The notes: generated by a model not told the origin, from the sequence alone. Counted from the first letter of the stretch, positions 21,258-32,200 are shown. The stretch: 64,000 bases of DNA from Monoplex corrugatus (GCA_030674185.1 CM060307.1:64095653-64159652); one strand, 5' to 3'. Program-made: numbers and translations.

Positions 21258-22080
21258 CGTTCGTTGCTTGATTTAACGTCTTTTCACTATAAGTGATATT
21301 AGACGGGGAAAAATGGCATGGAGGATGAAATTAGGGGGGGGGGGGGGGGGAGACAGAGAGGAACAGAGTAAGAGACGGAAAAAAATTAAAAGGAAGCGGC
21401 AAGGTCTTAAGAAAAAGGATATGGATGAACAGAGAAATGAAACTAGAACAACTCTAACATCAATTATGTAAAAGAAAAATCGTCATAAAAACAAAACAAA
21501 ACAAAACTAATCATAATTATAATAATAATCTTAAAATAACGCATTAACAGGACTGTAAACCAATGATTCTGAAATTTTAACTAACAAAACTTGATCCGAT
21601 ACTACTTCTTTAAAATGCGTTTCAAGATAGTTTCCTTGTGTAAACGTCTTTGGTAAAAAGGAACGAAGTAAAACAAACAGTGATACAATGTGAATTGTTC
21701 GCCGCAAATACATAAAACGTTTTTACAATATTTTGTTTTCAAAGCGTTCAGTTGAATACGAAAATATGTCATAACAATTAATCTCAAATGATATAACGAG
21801 AAATACTGCAATTTTTTACAGATATTTTGAACTGACAGTTTGATTCTTTTTTGAGACACAAATTTGTCATTTAAATGTTCATGAAATCGAATCCAGGATG
21901 CTAATTCTAGCGAGTTGTAAGCTTCTTTTACCGAGGTGTTAACATATAATTCTATGGAATTTTCAGAATGGAGGGCACCGGATTTAGCTGCTCTGTCAAC
22001 TACGTTGTTGCCATGAAGACCAACATGAGAAGGCACCCAGCATAAATTGATTTCCGAGCCATTTATCTTTAAACATTGCT
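21257..22080 (-). pseudogene. I/Jockey-like LINE, 3' segment: RNase H C-terminus and 3' UTR (sense on minus)
   Basis: From 22080 down, the minus strand encodes CLKINGSEINLCWVPSHVGL and then GNNVVDRAAKSGA, the second half of a LINE RNase H domain (W-V-P-S-H-V-G...D-R-A-A-K). It continues into a C-terminal region with a Cys/His-rich NVLCICGEQFTLYHCLF, then A/T-rich 3' UTR with a C-run and an end near GACGTTAAATCAAG and (GAAC)n. The first half of the same RNase H domain is on the opposite strand at 22081-23746. Confidence 0.88.
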
Positions 22081-23746
22081 TTGACGTCCCACACAAGCAA
22101 ACTAATGGAAAGATTGGTCTTAAACAGACTTTTACACTACTGTGATAAAAATAACGTTATTCCGGTAAACCAGGCAGGTTTTAGAAAAGGAAGATCCGCA
22201 GTTGAGCACCTGGTTGAACTTACAACTCAGATCAAACAACAGTTTGCCCGCAGAAAAAGTGTTTTAGCTATTTTCTTTGATGTGAAAAAAGCTTACGATC
22301 AAGTTTGGCATAAACGTTTATTGTTCAAACTAAAATCTGTTTGTTTATCGGACAATATGTTCAATTACATTAAATCTTTTTTAGCTAATAGAACAATTCA
22401 GGCAAGAGGTGGGAGCTAGTTATTCTTCACGACGCCTCGACATGGGGATTCCACAAGGTTCAGTGATAGCACCTATTTTATTTAATATCCTTATACAGGA
22501 TCTTCCTAAAGCTCTTTCAAATCGTGTTGTTTTAGTACAGTACGCTGATGATATATGCACTTGGATGAATATCACTTAATAAAAGACAACTCCACAGAGA
22601 ACGCGAAATTACATCAGAAAGTTGTATCAAATTGATCTTGATAATCTTGGAAACTATATGTTAGAAAATGGTCTGTCGTTGTCAGCAGAAAAAACTAACA
22701 TGATGCTGTTTGATCCTGGTGGTAACTCAAATAACTTGCCTACTTTCAAATTGCTTGGTGAAGTGTTAAGTTACAAACAGGTCGTAAAATTTCTGGGAGT
22801 TTACATCACGTCGAAATTAAGCTGGAATGTCCATTTTGATTATATTTTAACAAAAGCGCGAAAAACCTTAAATTTTCTAAAGATAATAAGCAAATTACCC
22901 TGGGGAATGGATACAAATGTACTGATTCATCTGTCAACAGCGCTGGTCAGGTCTAAATTATCCTACGCGCAAGAAGTTTTTTTCAATGCACCAAAATAGT
23001 TACTAAAAAAAGATTCAGAACTTGGACTGCAAAAGTCTTAAAATTGCACTAGGTGTACCAACTCATGCTTCTACTCTGGAAACGTACAAAGTTGCTGGAA
23101 TTCTACCTTTAAACAACCATCGTGAGCTAGCTACAGCAAAGTTTGCAATTAGAACTACTTCACAAGTGGATAATTTTGTGAGCAAAGAAATTAAGATCAG
23201 GTCTGATACTGACTTTCCAAAACGAGCAAAAAACATTTCATCACAAATTACAGCCGCAACTTACATATCTGGTCTGATCAAACAGTCCAACATAACAATG
23301 GATGAAATAGCCGAGAAACCAACGATAACGCCTATCCCTACATGGGAAATGCTAAAGGCCACATTTGATCTCGATTATGCAAATGTTAAAAAAGATAATA
23401 ATGTCAACATTACGCTATCCACAGCTTGTGAACACATCGATGAAAAGTACCGTACCCACCTCCACATTTTTACCGATGGGTCAGTCTTAGCAAATCACAG
23501 CGTTGGAGCAGCCTTTTATGTTCCAAAATTTAACATTAAAAAGTCTTTTTTCATTGGGGCAAATTTATCTATATATACAGCAGAATTGGTCGCTGTTGTT
23601 CAAGCGTTGCATTATTTAATAAGCCTTCGGCCTGTGTCTTTCAAAGTAGTTCTCTTTGTTGATTCAAAATCTGTATTATACGCCTTACAGTCTTTTGATA
23701 CAGACACAAGACCTGACTTAATTATTGAGGCAAATCATCTAATACA
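22081..23746 (+). pseudogene. I/Jockey-like LINE, inverted 5' segment: RT plus first half of RNase H
   Basis: Starts inside the RT at LTSHTSKLMERLVLNR-like sequence. Next come QAGFRKGRSAVEH, FFDVKKAYDQVWHKRL (catalytic Asp), MGIPQGSVIAPILFNIL, QYADDICTWM (catalytic Y-A-D-D), FLGVYITSKLSW (thumb), then RNase H HIFTDGSVLANHSVGAAF, TAELVAVVQAL and VLFVDSKSVLYAL. The frame breaks near 22420, 22580 and 23000. It ends at 23746 with HLIQ, where the minus-strand piece at 22080 continues with CLKING. The element is therefore one copy with a 5' inversion. Confidence 0.9.
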
Positions 23747-23773
23747 GTGTGTGTGTGTGTGTGTGTGTGTGTG
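23747..23773. repeat. (GT)n microsatellite
   Basis: Short (GT)n between the inverted LINE and the splice donor of the M28 exon at 23919-23811 (about 37 bp away). Confidence 0.9.
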
Positions 23774-23810
23774 GTCACTCTCTCTGTCTTTCGAAAGGTG
23801 ACACACCTAC

Positions 23811-23919
23811 CAGGAGTGTATCTCATTGTGTCGTAGTGAGCACTGATAGCAACGATGCTGTCATTGGTCGTATTGAAGTGAATTCCTTCCAATACGCCGA
23901 TCACGTTCACACCCATCAC
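23811..23919 (-). CDS. M28 metallopeptidase, exon 2 of the recognised set (first zinc-ligand His)
   Basis: The 109-nt exon (phase 0 to 1) has a GCTTTCAG acceptor and a CTG/GTAGGT donor. It encodes VMGVNVIGVLEGIHFNTTND then SIVAISAHYDTMRYTPG. In M28 peptidases the His of S-A-H-Y-D-T is a zinc ligand and the following Asp supports it. NVIGVLEG is the usual strand ahead of it. FNTTND contains an N-glycosylation sequon (N-T-T), consistent with a secretory-pathway protein (inference). Confidence 0.93.
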
Positions 23920-23949
23920 CTGAAAGCCCCAAGCAAAAATGATAGGATT

Positions 23950-24740
23950 GTAATTATGTCAGCAACCACGATGGGATTATGTAAGTCAACAATTATGACG
24001 GCAGTATATGTCAGCAATTATGATGGGATCGTATTAGTTAGCAATTATGGTAGTATTACATAAGTCAGTAATCGTGATAGGATTAAATGATCCACCAATC
24101 ATGACAGGATTAAATGATCCAGTAATCAATTATGATGGGATTATATAAGACAGCAACTATGATGGGATACATGAGTCAACAATCATGACAGGATTAAATA
24201 AGACAGCAATCATGGCAGGATTAAATAAGTCTTAAATAAGTCAGCAATCATGACAAGATTAAAAAGTCATCAATCATAATGGGATTATATACCACAGCAA
24301 TCATGATGGGATTATAGGAGTCAGCAATCATGATAGAGTTCTTGTCAACAATCATGATGGGATTATAGGAGTCAGCAATCATGATAGAGTTCTATGTCAA
24401 CAATCATGATGGGATTATAGGAGTCAGCAATCATGATAGAGTTCTATGTCAACAATCATGATGGGATTATAGGAGTCAGCAATCATGAATAGAGTTCTAT
24501 GTCAACAATCATGATGGGATTATAGAGTCAGCAATCATAATGATATGATAATCAACAATCATGATGGACTTACACGAGTCAGCAATCATAATGGATTACA
24601 TAAATCAGCAATCATGATAGAATTAGATGTTAACAATCATGATGATGAGTAAGCAATCATGATGGGATTATATGTCAGCAATCATGATAGGATTATGTCG
24701 GCATTTATGATGCGATCGTACATGTCAATATGATGGGATT
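23950..24740. repeat. Degenerate tandem repeat 'GTCAGCAATCATGATGGGAT'
   Basis: About 28 copies of a 25-30 bp unit built on CAGCAATCATGATGGGATTA. At about 24345-24520 a higher-order unit of about 52 bp (a pair of diverged monomers) repeats nearly identically. It lies in the M28 intron between the first two recognised exons. Confidence 0.92.
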
Positions 24741-25330
24741 TTAAGTCCTGCCTTGTTTTCTCGCTTTGTGCATGCCGTTGTCTTTTAGCATTCAGTTTCA
24801 ATCCTGCCCTGCAACTTTAAGAGCCTGAGGAAACGGTATTGCATATTCTACTTGGAACATAACACCAAAGAGCACGTGCGAAACAAGGTCAACACCTTGG
24901 TGGGCCCGCAGAAACCGCTTCTGACAACAGTAACGATAAAAGCTTGTTTGAATTAGCGGCGTCATTTAGTACAATACTCTGTCCATGGTCCTCTTCGGGT
25001 AGAAGGAAGCTGTCGCTGTGGTCTACTGAAGAAGAACTGGATGGCAAATACTAAGCATTGGACCAACCTCCACTTGCCCCACCTACTTGTTGATGCATTT
25101 TAGACAAAGATGGAGGATTCTGTCTGCCCCTGCATCGTTGTCCCTTCCCTCACCTCCATCCCTGAATCACCACACTTTTTATTAGGTTATGGAAAGACGT
25201 ATAACGTCTGGGATCATCATTCTAATAATTTCAATCGTTAGCATTATCAGCATCATTACCATAACATCACCACTATGATAGTGTATGATACACGTTTTAA
25301 ATGTCAAAATCGATCAAAGAAAGCCCGCTC
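24741..25330. other. M28 intron, no recognisable feature
   Basis: Mixed-composition intron with no known repeat family or exon. Confidence 0.5.
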
Positions 25331-25334
25331 CTAC

Positions 25335-25534
25335 ATTTTGCGCCTTTGTGTCGAAGTTATGACTGACTGTGGTCAGTCCAATGTTGCGAAACTGGCCAGC
25401 AATGAAGTTCCGAGCCATAATCTTGTACTGGGAATTGGTCACATGATGTCGGGGCTCAGAAAAGTGTGATGTCAGCGTGTCTTTCATCCACTGGGGACGC
25501 GGTTCTCCTCTCACGTGCAGTGCGGCTTGGAAGC
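25335..25534 (-). CDS. M28 metallopeptidase, first recognised exon (N-terminal region)
   Basis: The 200-nt exon (phase 1 to 0) has a TTTGTGCAG acceptor and an AAT/GTAGGA donor. It encodes FQAALHVRGEPRPQWMKDTL, a HFSEPRHHVTNSQYKIMARN stretch and then FIAGQFRNIGLTTVSHNF. In M28 peptidases this region ('R-h-x-x-N-x-x-Y-x-x-A-R-x-F-I-x-x-x-F-x-x-x-G-L') precedes the catalytic domain. With the other five exons it makes 879 nt (293 codons) of continuous frame. The protein is probably secreted or lumenal, but the signal-peptide exon upstream (phase 1 end) was not found between 25.5 and 58 kb. Promoter therefore unknown. Confidence 0.88.
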
Positions 25535-25636
25535 CTGCACAAATACAGTTGGAAAATGAAAAGGTTGAAGGATACTCACAGAATCTGCTTCAGTCGCTTC
25601 CTGGTAAATTAAAGGTACAGGCTTTTCCATAACCCT

Positions 25637-25731
25637 AAGTTCGTACAGGAGTGAAGTGGAAGTTCGTACAGGAGTGAAGTGGTAAGTTCGTAAAGGAGTG
25701 ACGTTGTAAGTTCGTAAAGGAGTGAAGTGGT
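25637..25731. repeat. Four tandem copies of a 23-24 bp unit
   Basis: AAGTTCGTACAGGAGTGAAG followed by TGGT, starting at 25637, 25660, 25684 and 25708. The last two copies carry TAAAGG instead of TACAGG. Confidence 0.95.
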
Positions 25732-25769
25732 AAAGACCTAAAGGTTTCCCAGGGCCAACATTACGAGGG

Positions 25770-25960
25770 CGGTGCCCATCGCATCTAACCTCGCTGATTA
25801 GCCTTAACCAACCTATAAAAGGTCAAGTAGGCTCCCAATTCACAACTGGATGGACTGAAGACGCATGCACAAAGTTGTCTTGCACCATACTCGAATCCAT
25901 GCAGTGTGATTGAAAAGTAGGAGCTCAATCTCGACGACATCCAGCCGTTTGCTGAGTAAC
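25770..25960 (+). repeat. Dispersed short repeat, copy A
   Basis: CCTCGCTGATTAG, CCCAATTCACAACTGGATGG, ACTGAAGACGCATGCACAAA, CTCGAATCCATGCAGTG and AAAAGTAGGAGCTCAATCTC resemble the next copy (26050-26235) and a third at 43185-43310 in order and spacing. Probably a SINE family, diverged. Confidence 0.6.
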
Positions 25961-26049
25961 ACCTACATGTTAAGGTTGTCCCATAATTTTCAGGTAGTAG
26001 GGAGTGAGGTGGTAGAGAAAAACATTTTGAAGGATAAGCATCGCGGGCG

Positions 26050-26235
26050 CCATTGGCTCTCCCTCGCTGCTATACCTTCCCTTACTTGGATGAAAGACAA
26101 GTACCCATCCATAGCTGGGTAGACTGGAGGTCATATGCCCAGGTGTCTCGAGCCAGACTTATACACGTGCAGCAAGACTGGAAAGCAGGAGCTCTACCTG
26201 AATAGTAGCCATCCCTTTGGCGGATAAGTATCCTT
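26050..26235 (+). repeat. Dispersed short repeat, copy B
   Basis: Contains CCTCGCTGCTATACCTTCCC, CATCCATAGCTGGGTAGACT, GGAGGTCATATGCCCAGGTG and GGAAAGCAGGAGCTCTACCT. The layout is shared with 25770-25960 and 43185-43310. Confidence 0.6.
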
Positions 26236-26330
26236 TGTTCATTGATTATGGCACAATCAAGTTCCTGTGTACATTCTGAAGGTCGGTAAAGGTAAAAGTG
26301 AGATGAGTGAAGCAAGCGTGGCGGATAAAC

Positions 26331-26522
26331 TTAACCCTTTGACTCCCGCACCCTGTCCACCAACTGCAAAAAACAACCTTTTGAGTCTCTCACCCTATCC
26401 ACCAGCTTCGTACAGGAAGCTGGTGGATAGGGTGAGAGACTCAAAGGGTTAAGTTTTTGCTTTGCTAGCATGGTTGACAATGCAGGATACTGTTAGACAT
26501 GGTGCAGGAGTCAAAGGGTTAA
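26331..26522. mobile_element. Small TTAA-bounded inverted-repeat element (piggyBac-like MITE?)
   Basis: TTAA at 26331-26334 and 26519-26522 bracket terminal inverted repeats CCCTTTGACTCCCGCACC / CCCTTTGACTCCTGCACC, with one mismatch. TTAA duplication and ends starting CCC suggest a piggyBac-type non-autonomous element of 192 bp. Inside it sits a 30-bp perfect hairpin, whose right arm ends in another CCCTTTGA-type end and TTAA (26449-26452). This suggests a nested or rearranged copy. Confidence 0.65.
26380..26444. repeat. Perfect 30-bp hairpin, 5-nt loop
   Basis: The left arm 26380-26409 pairs exactly with 26415-26444 around the loop GTACA. The arm contains GAGTCTCTCACCC and TATCCACCAGCTTC. 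It would extrude as a cruciform or fold in RNA. Confidence 0.95.
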
Positions 26523-26917
26523 GAAAATGATCTTGATAATTTAAGCTGCAGTACACTGTTTTTTATCGTATACGTATTTTAAGGTAGCAGAGTAGTTAGC
26601 TGGGAAAGACTGCACATATGTTTTCCCTGTTGTATTACTGTCCTAAGCTGTTGAATAGAAGCAGTTCCCATTACGCTAACCTTACAGCGACGTTTCAAAA
26701 TGGTTTAGTCATTATGCCCATGTGCATATTTCTTCAGTCAACAAATATCTGTCGAAGTAACGTAGTGTCTAGATACATTTCTACATGCCATGAATACATA
26801 CAGAAAAAATGTTAAGAGGATAAGACTTTTGAAACGTTATATGGAAACCGCCCCTCCTAAATGTGTGTGTTGTGGCCTAAAGCCGGTGTACAATAAACAT
26901 TTTGTGAGTTCTGAGTT

Positions 26918-26953
26918 CTCTCTCTCTCTCTCTCTCTCTCAGTGTGTGTGTGT

Positions 26954-27018
<65 letters not shown>

Positions 27019-27216
27019 TGTGTGTGTGTGTGTGTATGTGTGTGTTGTGTGTGTGTGTGTGTGTACGTGTGCGCGCGGTGTATATGTGTGTGTGTGCGTG
27101 CGTGTGTGTGTGCGCGCGTGCGGTGTGTGTGTGCGTGTGCGCGAGGTGTGTGTGTCTGCGAGGTGTGTGTGTGTGTGTGTGTGTGCGTGCGTGTGTGCGT
27201 GCGTGCGTGTGTGTGT

Positions 27217-27271
<55 letters not shown>

Positions 27272-27300
27272 CCGTGTACTATGTGCGTCTCTCTCTCTCT
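26918..27300. repeat. (CT)n-(GT)n compound microsatellite
   Basis: (TC)n, then about 330 bp of GT with GTGC, GTAT and GCGC interruptions, then (CT)n again. The open frames are Cys/Val or Thr/His artefacts. Confidence 0.96.
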
Positions 27301-28265
27301 CTCGATAGGTTCTTATAACTTTTACATACAGTACCTTTGAACAGATAACAACAAGATAACAAGATTTTATTTTAGCCCAGTGCACAGACACAAGGAAAAT
27401 GTTTTGGCTATGCATACAATCACACTCACGCCTCACAACAATTACAGTATCAGTCACTTCCTACACTCAGTCCCTCCCAGAAGATCGCAGCAGTTACAAA
27501 GCACTGCTGTAGAGTGATGGACTCTGGTCAAACCTGCCTGGCTAAAAATACAAGATACAAGATTCTATTTAGCCCAGAACATCACAATGGGAAATTGTTT
27601 TGGCATTCGCATTAAAATACATACAGGAACAAGAACGCATAAACAAATGTACACACATGCTCTTACTCTCTCTCTCACTCTCTCTCTCATCCCTCTCTCA
27701 CCCTCTCCTTCCCCTCATCTCTCTCCCCCTCCCTCTTTGTCGAACACATTATCAAAGATTATGACTAATTCTAAAAATGTACGTTTAAAAAAGCACATCA
27801 TAAGAGTCAGATGCCTTGGTTAGGGCTTTTAACAATGGGCAAAAAGGGCAATACTCATTGAAAAACAACATTGGTAGGAAAAATTTGATTAAAGATGCAA
27901 TGCGATATGCACATTAAAGTCAAAACGAGTTAAATACAATAAAACGAGTATGTAGACTAAGAGGACAAGGTTAAACTTTCTAAGTCAGCCGACATAAACA
28001 CATATACAAGCAACAGACGACCCCCCCCCCCCACCACACACACACATACACAAACCCACACGCACGCATGTGCGCAGAGTCAACACACACACATACACAT
28101 GCACACACACGCACCCACACACCCTCTCTATACCCTCACATACCCTCTCTCACATACAACCCCACAATGCTATGCACGCAATGTTTGCTCCAACATAAGC
28201 CAATTGTACACATCTGCACGCTCTCTCCTTTTGCTCATCCTTAACTCCAAAGCCCCGGCACATCT
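27301..28265. other. Repeat-rich intergenic stretch; no gene seen
   Basis: Contains AATACAAGATACAAGATTCT-type blocks twice (27350 and 27550, 'TTAGCCCAG' repeated), CT-rich 27655-27740 and CA-rich 28021-28140. No domain recognised. Confidence 0.5.
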
Positions 28266-28269
28266 CACG

Positions 28270-28990
28270 TGAACAAGTCTAAGTAGGGACAGTGTCACGG
28301 GCCGCCTTCACATAGAAGCTGTTGCTAAACCGGCTTGTACTGGTCTAAAAGGACCTGAATCGTTTACCGGAAGGGAGGGGGGAAAAGAAAATATTTGCCG
28401 GATGGCCCTTGTCGGCCACAATGGATTTGACCTTCTTTTTCATTCTTCTAACATAGATGGACTCAAGGGGCTCCAAAGTGGTCCCAATAATTTTCGAGGC
28501 GGTCCGGACAACTCTATTGAGCCTCTCCCTCTCGGCTGCGGGGAGGGCGCCGTACCAGGCAGTGATCGAAAAGGTCAGTACGCTCTCGATCACCGCCCGG
28601 TAGAACTGCACGAGTATATTTTGACCAACACCAAACTTTTGAGTTGGCGGAGGAAGAACAGTCTTTGTTGGGATTTTGACACGATGTTGCTGGCGTTTTC
28701 CTCCCACTTCAACGAGCTTGATATCGTCGAATCTAGAATCTTGAATGTGTCTACAGCTTCTATGGACTTTCCCTTAATCACAAGGGGAGTGACAGGGGTC
28801 TTGGATCTTCTGGTGTCCACAATCATTTCCTTTGTTTTCACAGCATTGAGTTCCAGATTGTTACTGTCACACCATCTAACAAGTTTCTGTACTTCGTTGA
28901 AGTATGCGGACTCGTCGCCGTAGTTGATCAGGCCCTCTACCGTGGTATCATTGGAGAACTTAAAGTACTTGACCAGTAAATTCTCCAATG
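28270..28990 (-). pseudogene. CR1/Rex-like non-LTR reverse transcriptase, 3' fragment
   Basis: From 28990 down: LVKYFKFSNDTTVEGLI is the catalytic 'Y/F-A-D-D' box with S-N-D in place of A-D-D, so the active site is lost. Then come EVQKLVRWCDSNNLELNAVK and MIVDTRRSKTPVTPLVIKG, FLRQLKS, a frameshift, and SVLTFSITAWYGALPAAERE with RLNRVVRTASKIIG. These blocks are typical of the Rex1/CR1 group. 5'-truncated and frameshifted. It abuts the next, oppositely oriented LINE at about 29000. Confidence 0.87.
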
Positions 28991-29149
28991 AACTTATAAG
29001 TAACTATGACTCAGTAAATGCCTCCCAAAGCCCAAAGTCTTCGTCGTGGGAGGTGGAAACAGGTAATGCTGGCCAACAGGGTACTGGTGAAGCTGTGACT
29101 GGCTTAGCAGTCCGGCAGTGGATAAACAAATTGCTCAAGACAACATAAG

Positions 29150-32100
29150 GAGATACAAACGGACTGATTACAATGGAAAACGACGCGGCGAGGAAAACGG
29201 ACAACGATTAAAGAAAAACGAAAAGGTTGGGACCTGGAACATTTGCGGTTTGACGAACAAAGAACCAGAGATAGTAGAGTTCATGACCCAGCGCAAGATC
29301 TCCATACTGGGCATTGCAGACACCAGAAAGAAAGGAACAGGAACAAAGGAAATAGACGCCGACTATGTTCTCATTTGGAGCGGTGTAAGCAAGGAACAGA
29401 GAGCAGCACATGGCGTGGGTTTCATCGTACACCATGACAAGGCAAAAGACCTAGTGAATACGGAGTTCATTTCAGAGAGACTCTTGAAGATCGGCATTAG
29501 AGAGGACAACAAAATCAACAACTACATTCAAATGTATGCACCATGTAATGACTCCTACTCAGATGAGGATAAGGACTCCTTCTCGAAATACTCTCGGACA
29601 CCATCAACAGCATCCCAGACCAAGAAGACCTGTACGTCATGGGAGATTTCAATGGCAGAGTCGGAGAGAGAAGAACACCATGGACAAAACACCTTGGTCC
29701 ACACAGTGACCACAGAACACCATGCAACTACAACGGCAACCATGTATTGGAACTGTGTGCAGAGCATGATCTTATTGTCACCAACACCTTCCTCCAGCAC
29801 AGAGCCACTCAGATCTACACCTGGTACAAATGGAGCGATATCGACGTCTCATCTCAAATCGACTTCACACTAGCAAGATCTAGAATGCGGAGCAACATCA
29901 GAGACTCAAGAGCCATCCCCAAAGCAGGCCTGGACACAGACCACAGGCCAATCATCACGACGTTGGTCACTCAGAAGAAGAGGAAGTTCACCAAAAAGAA
30001 GAAACAGCCAGAAAGACTCAACATGCACAAGCTTCAAGACGAAGAGGTGCAGACTCAGATCAGGTGCACCAACAGTGAAAAATTGGACTGTAGTGACCCT
30101 ACATTACTAAACATAGAGGAAGCTTGGGGCATTTCAGTGAAAAATTGGACTGTAGTGACCCTACATTACTAAACGTAGAGGAAGCTTGGGGCATCTTCAA
30201 GACAAGTCCTCCTGGACACTATAAAAGAAGCCTGTGGCACCAAGAAGACAGGAGGAAGAAACAGAAAGGCAACAGCTTGGTGGAACAAAGAAGTGAAGGA
30301 TGCTATCAAGGAAAAGAAGAAACTATACAAGATCTGGGTCAAGTCAAAGGATGAAGAGGACTACATCAAGTATAGACTTGCAAGAAGACACAGCAAGAAA
30401 GTTGTGAGAACAGCAAAGGAAAAGTCATGGACCCAGTATGGTGAAAAACTCTGTGAAACATGCAAAGCTTCCCCAAGAGAGTTTTACAAGAGTGTGAAAG
30501 CGATGAGAGTGCGAGATGAACTTTTCCATCCAACCACTATCATCAACGATGCAAACGGGGAAGCATTGCATGAAGAGGAGAAAATAGTGAAGAGATGGGA
30601 AAACTATTTCAAAGACCTACTCAACCCATCAGGAGTACGGGCACAAGACACACAGTCCCGGTTCACCCCCAGCCACCCAGACCACTCAGAACCTACCATC
30701 CTAGAGAGTGAAGTAAAAAAAGCAGTGAAGACCAGTCCTAAAGGCAAGGCAGCTGGAGACGACGGCATAACAACTGAAGCCATCCATGTGTGCGGTGAAA
30801 CCGGAATTCAGTGGCTCACCACCATCTTTCAGAAAGCTTGGGAGGAGAGAAAAGTACCAGAAGACTGGCAAAATGCAATAGTGGTGCCAATATGGAAGAA
30901 GAAGGGCAGCAAGAAAGACTGCAGTACTTATAGAGGTATATCATTACTCAATGTAGGGAAAATGTACGCAAAGATCCTGGAGCAGCGCACTCGAGCGAAA
31001 ACAGAACATCTCCTCAGTGACGCCCAATTTGGCTTCAGAAAAGGAAGAGGGTGCACCGATGCAATCTTTGCACTCCGACAACTGTGCGAGAGGGCGATCG
31101 AATATGACCGAGATCTCCATCTTGTATTCGTTGATCAAGAAAAGGCCTTTGATCGAGTCAACAAAGACAAGCTATGGAAGGTCCTCGAGCAGTATGACGT
31201 CAAGGGCCAGCTGCTAGACAACATTCGGGCCATCTACGCCAACAGCAGGAGTGCAGTCCGCACCGCCAGTGGAACATCTGACTGGTTCCCAGTGACATCG
31301 GGAGTAAGGCAGGGCTGTAATCTCTCCCCTCTTCTCTTCGTGATCTATATGGATCAGATTACGAAGGAGGCAAACCCAGACCCTGAGGCACTCAATGAAC
31401 TCATGTTTGCGGACGACCAGGCAATGGTGAACATGACAAGATACAGCTACAGGAGCACACAGACCAGCTCAATGAAAGCTGCGAGACATACGGCATGAAG
31501 ATCAGCGTCAGCAAGACTGAGGTCATGACTGTCAGTAAGAGACCAAACAAACTGGATATCAACATTAACGGAATCCAGTTGAAGCAAGCCAGTGAATTTA
31601 AATACCTGGGCAGCATATTCACTGAAAATGGCAAACTAGACAGAGAAATCGAGACCAGATGCCAGAACGCCAACGCAGTCAGCTATCAACTTGCCCCTCT
31701 CCTGAAACACCCCAGCATTCCCACCAGCACTAAGGCGAAACTCATCAACGCCATTTTTCTACCAACGCTGACATACCAGTGCCAGACATGGTCCCTAACT
31801 AAAGTCCTTGAGAGAAAACTGGTCACCTGTGAAATGAAATGCCTGAGGAAAGCAGTAAATAAGACAAGGCGGGACAAGATCAGAAATGAGGTGATACGAG
31901 ACATGGTAGGAGCAACACCAATCCTACAACACATCGAACATATGAGGATCAAGTGGTTCGGACACCTCACACGTATGCCCCTAAACCATCCAGCTCTTCG
32001 GGCATACAACACCAGATACTCTGGCTGGAGAGCCAGAGGAAGACCAAGACGACGATGGAGCGACTCCGTGGCAGACACCCTCAGAGCTCACGAGATGTCC

Positions 32101-32200
32101 CTTCTCCAGGCCACCTGCCTTGCTGCTGACAGACGACTGTATCTCCCCGCGACGCCCACCGGTACAAGAGGAAGGAAAAAAGTAAAAGTAAAGTAAGTAG
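29150..32200 (+). pseudogene. RTE-like non-LTR retrotransposon, nearly full length, decayed
   Basis: An apurinic-type endonuclease begins at about 29226 (KVGTWNICGLTNKEPEIVEF, ISILGIADTR, IQMYAPCNDSYSDEDKDSF). It shifts frame near 29590 and resumes with YVMGDFNGRVGERR, VSSQIDFTLARSR and LDTDHRPIITTLV (catalytic Asp/His). The reverse transcriptase (30293-31430) has GKAAGDDGITTEAI, STYRGISLLNVGKMYAKIL, AQFGFRKGRGCTDAIFALRQ, VFVDQEKAFDRVNKDKLW (Asp), VRQGCNLSPLLFVIYMD and LMFADDQAMV. After another frame change the C-terminal domain runs 31495-32196 (FKYLGSIFTENGKLD, HMRIKWFGHLTRM). There is no RNase H. It ends in a (GTAAA)n-like tail. At least three frameshifts and one 62-bp tandem duplication make it non-functional. 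Confidence 0.9.
30073..30196 (+). repeat. 62-bp tandem duplication inside the LINE
   Basis: 30073-30134 is repeated at 30135-30196 with very few differences (e.g. AAACATAGAGG versus AAACGTAGAGG). 62 is not a multiple of 3, so the duplication itself breaks the reading frame between endonuclease and RT. Confidence 0.95.

Noticed and set aside
23950..24740. CRISPR-like array
   Set aside because: Units are contiguous and diverging, with no unique spacers, in a eukaryotic intron.
27020..27290. Cys/Val-rich frames (toxin- or metallothionein-like look) at (GT)n tracts
   Set aside because: They are translations of GT repeats; there is no signal peptide or cysteine framework.
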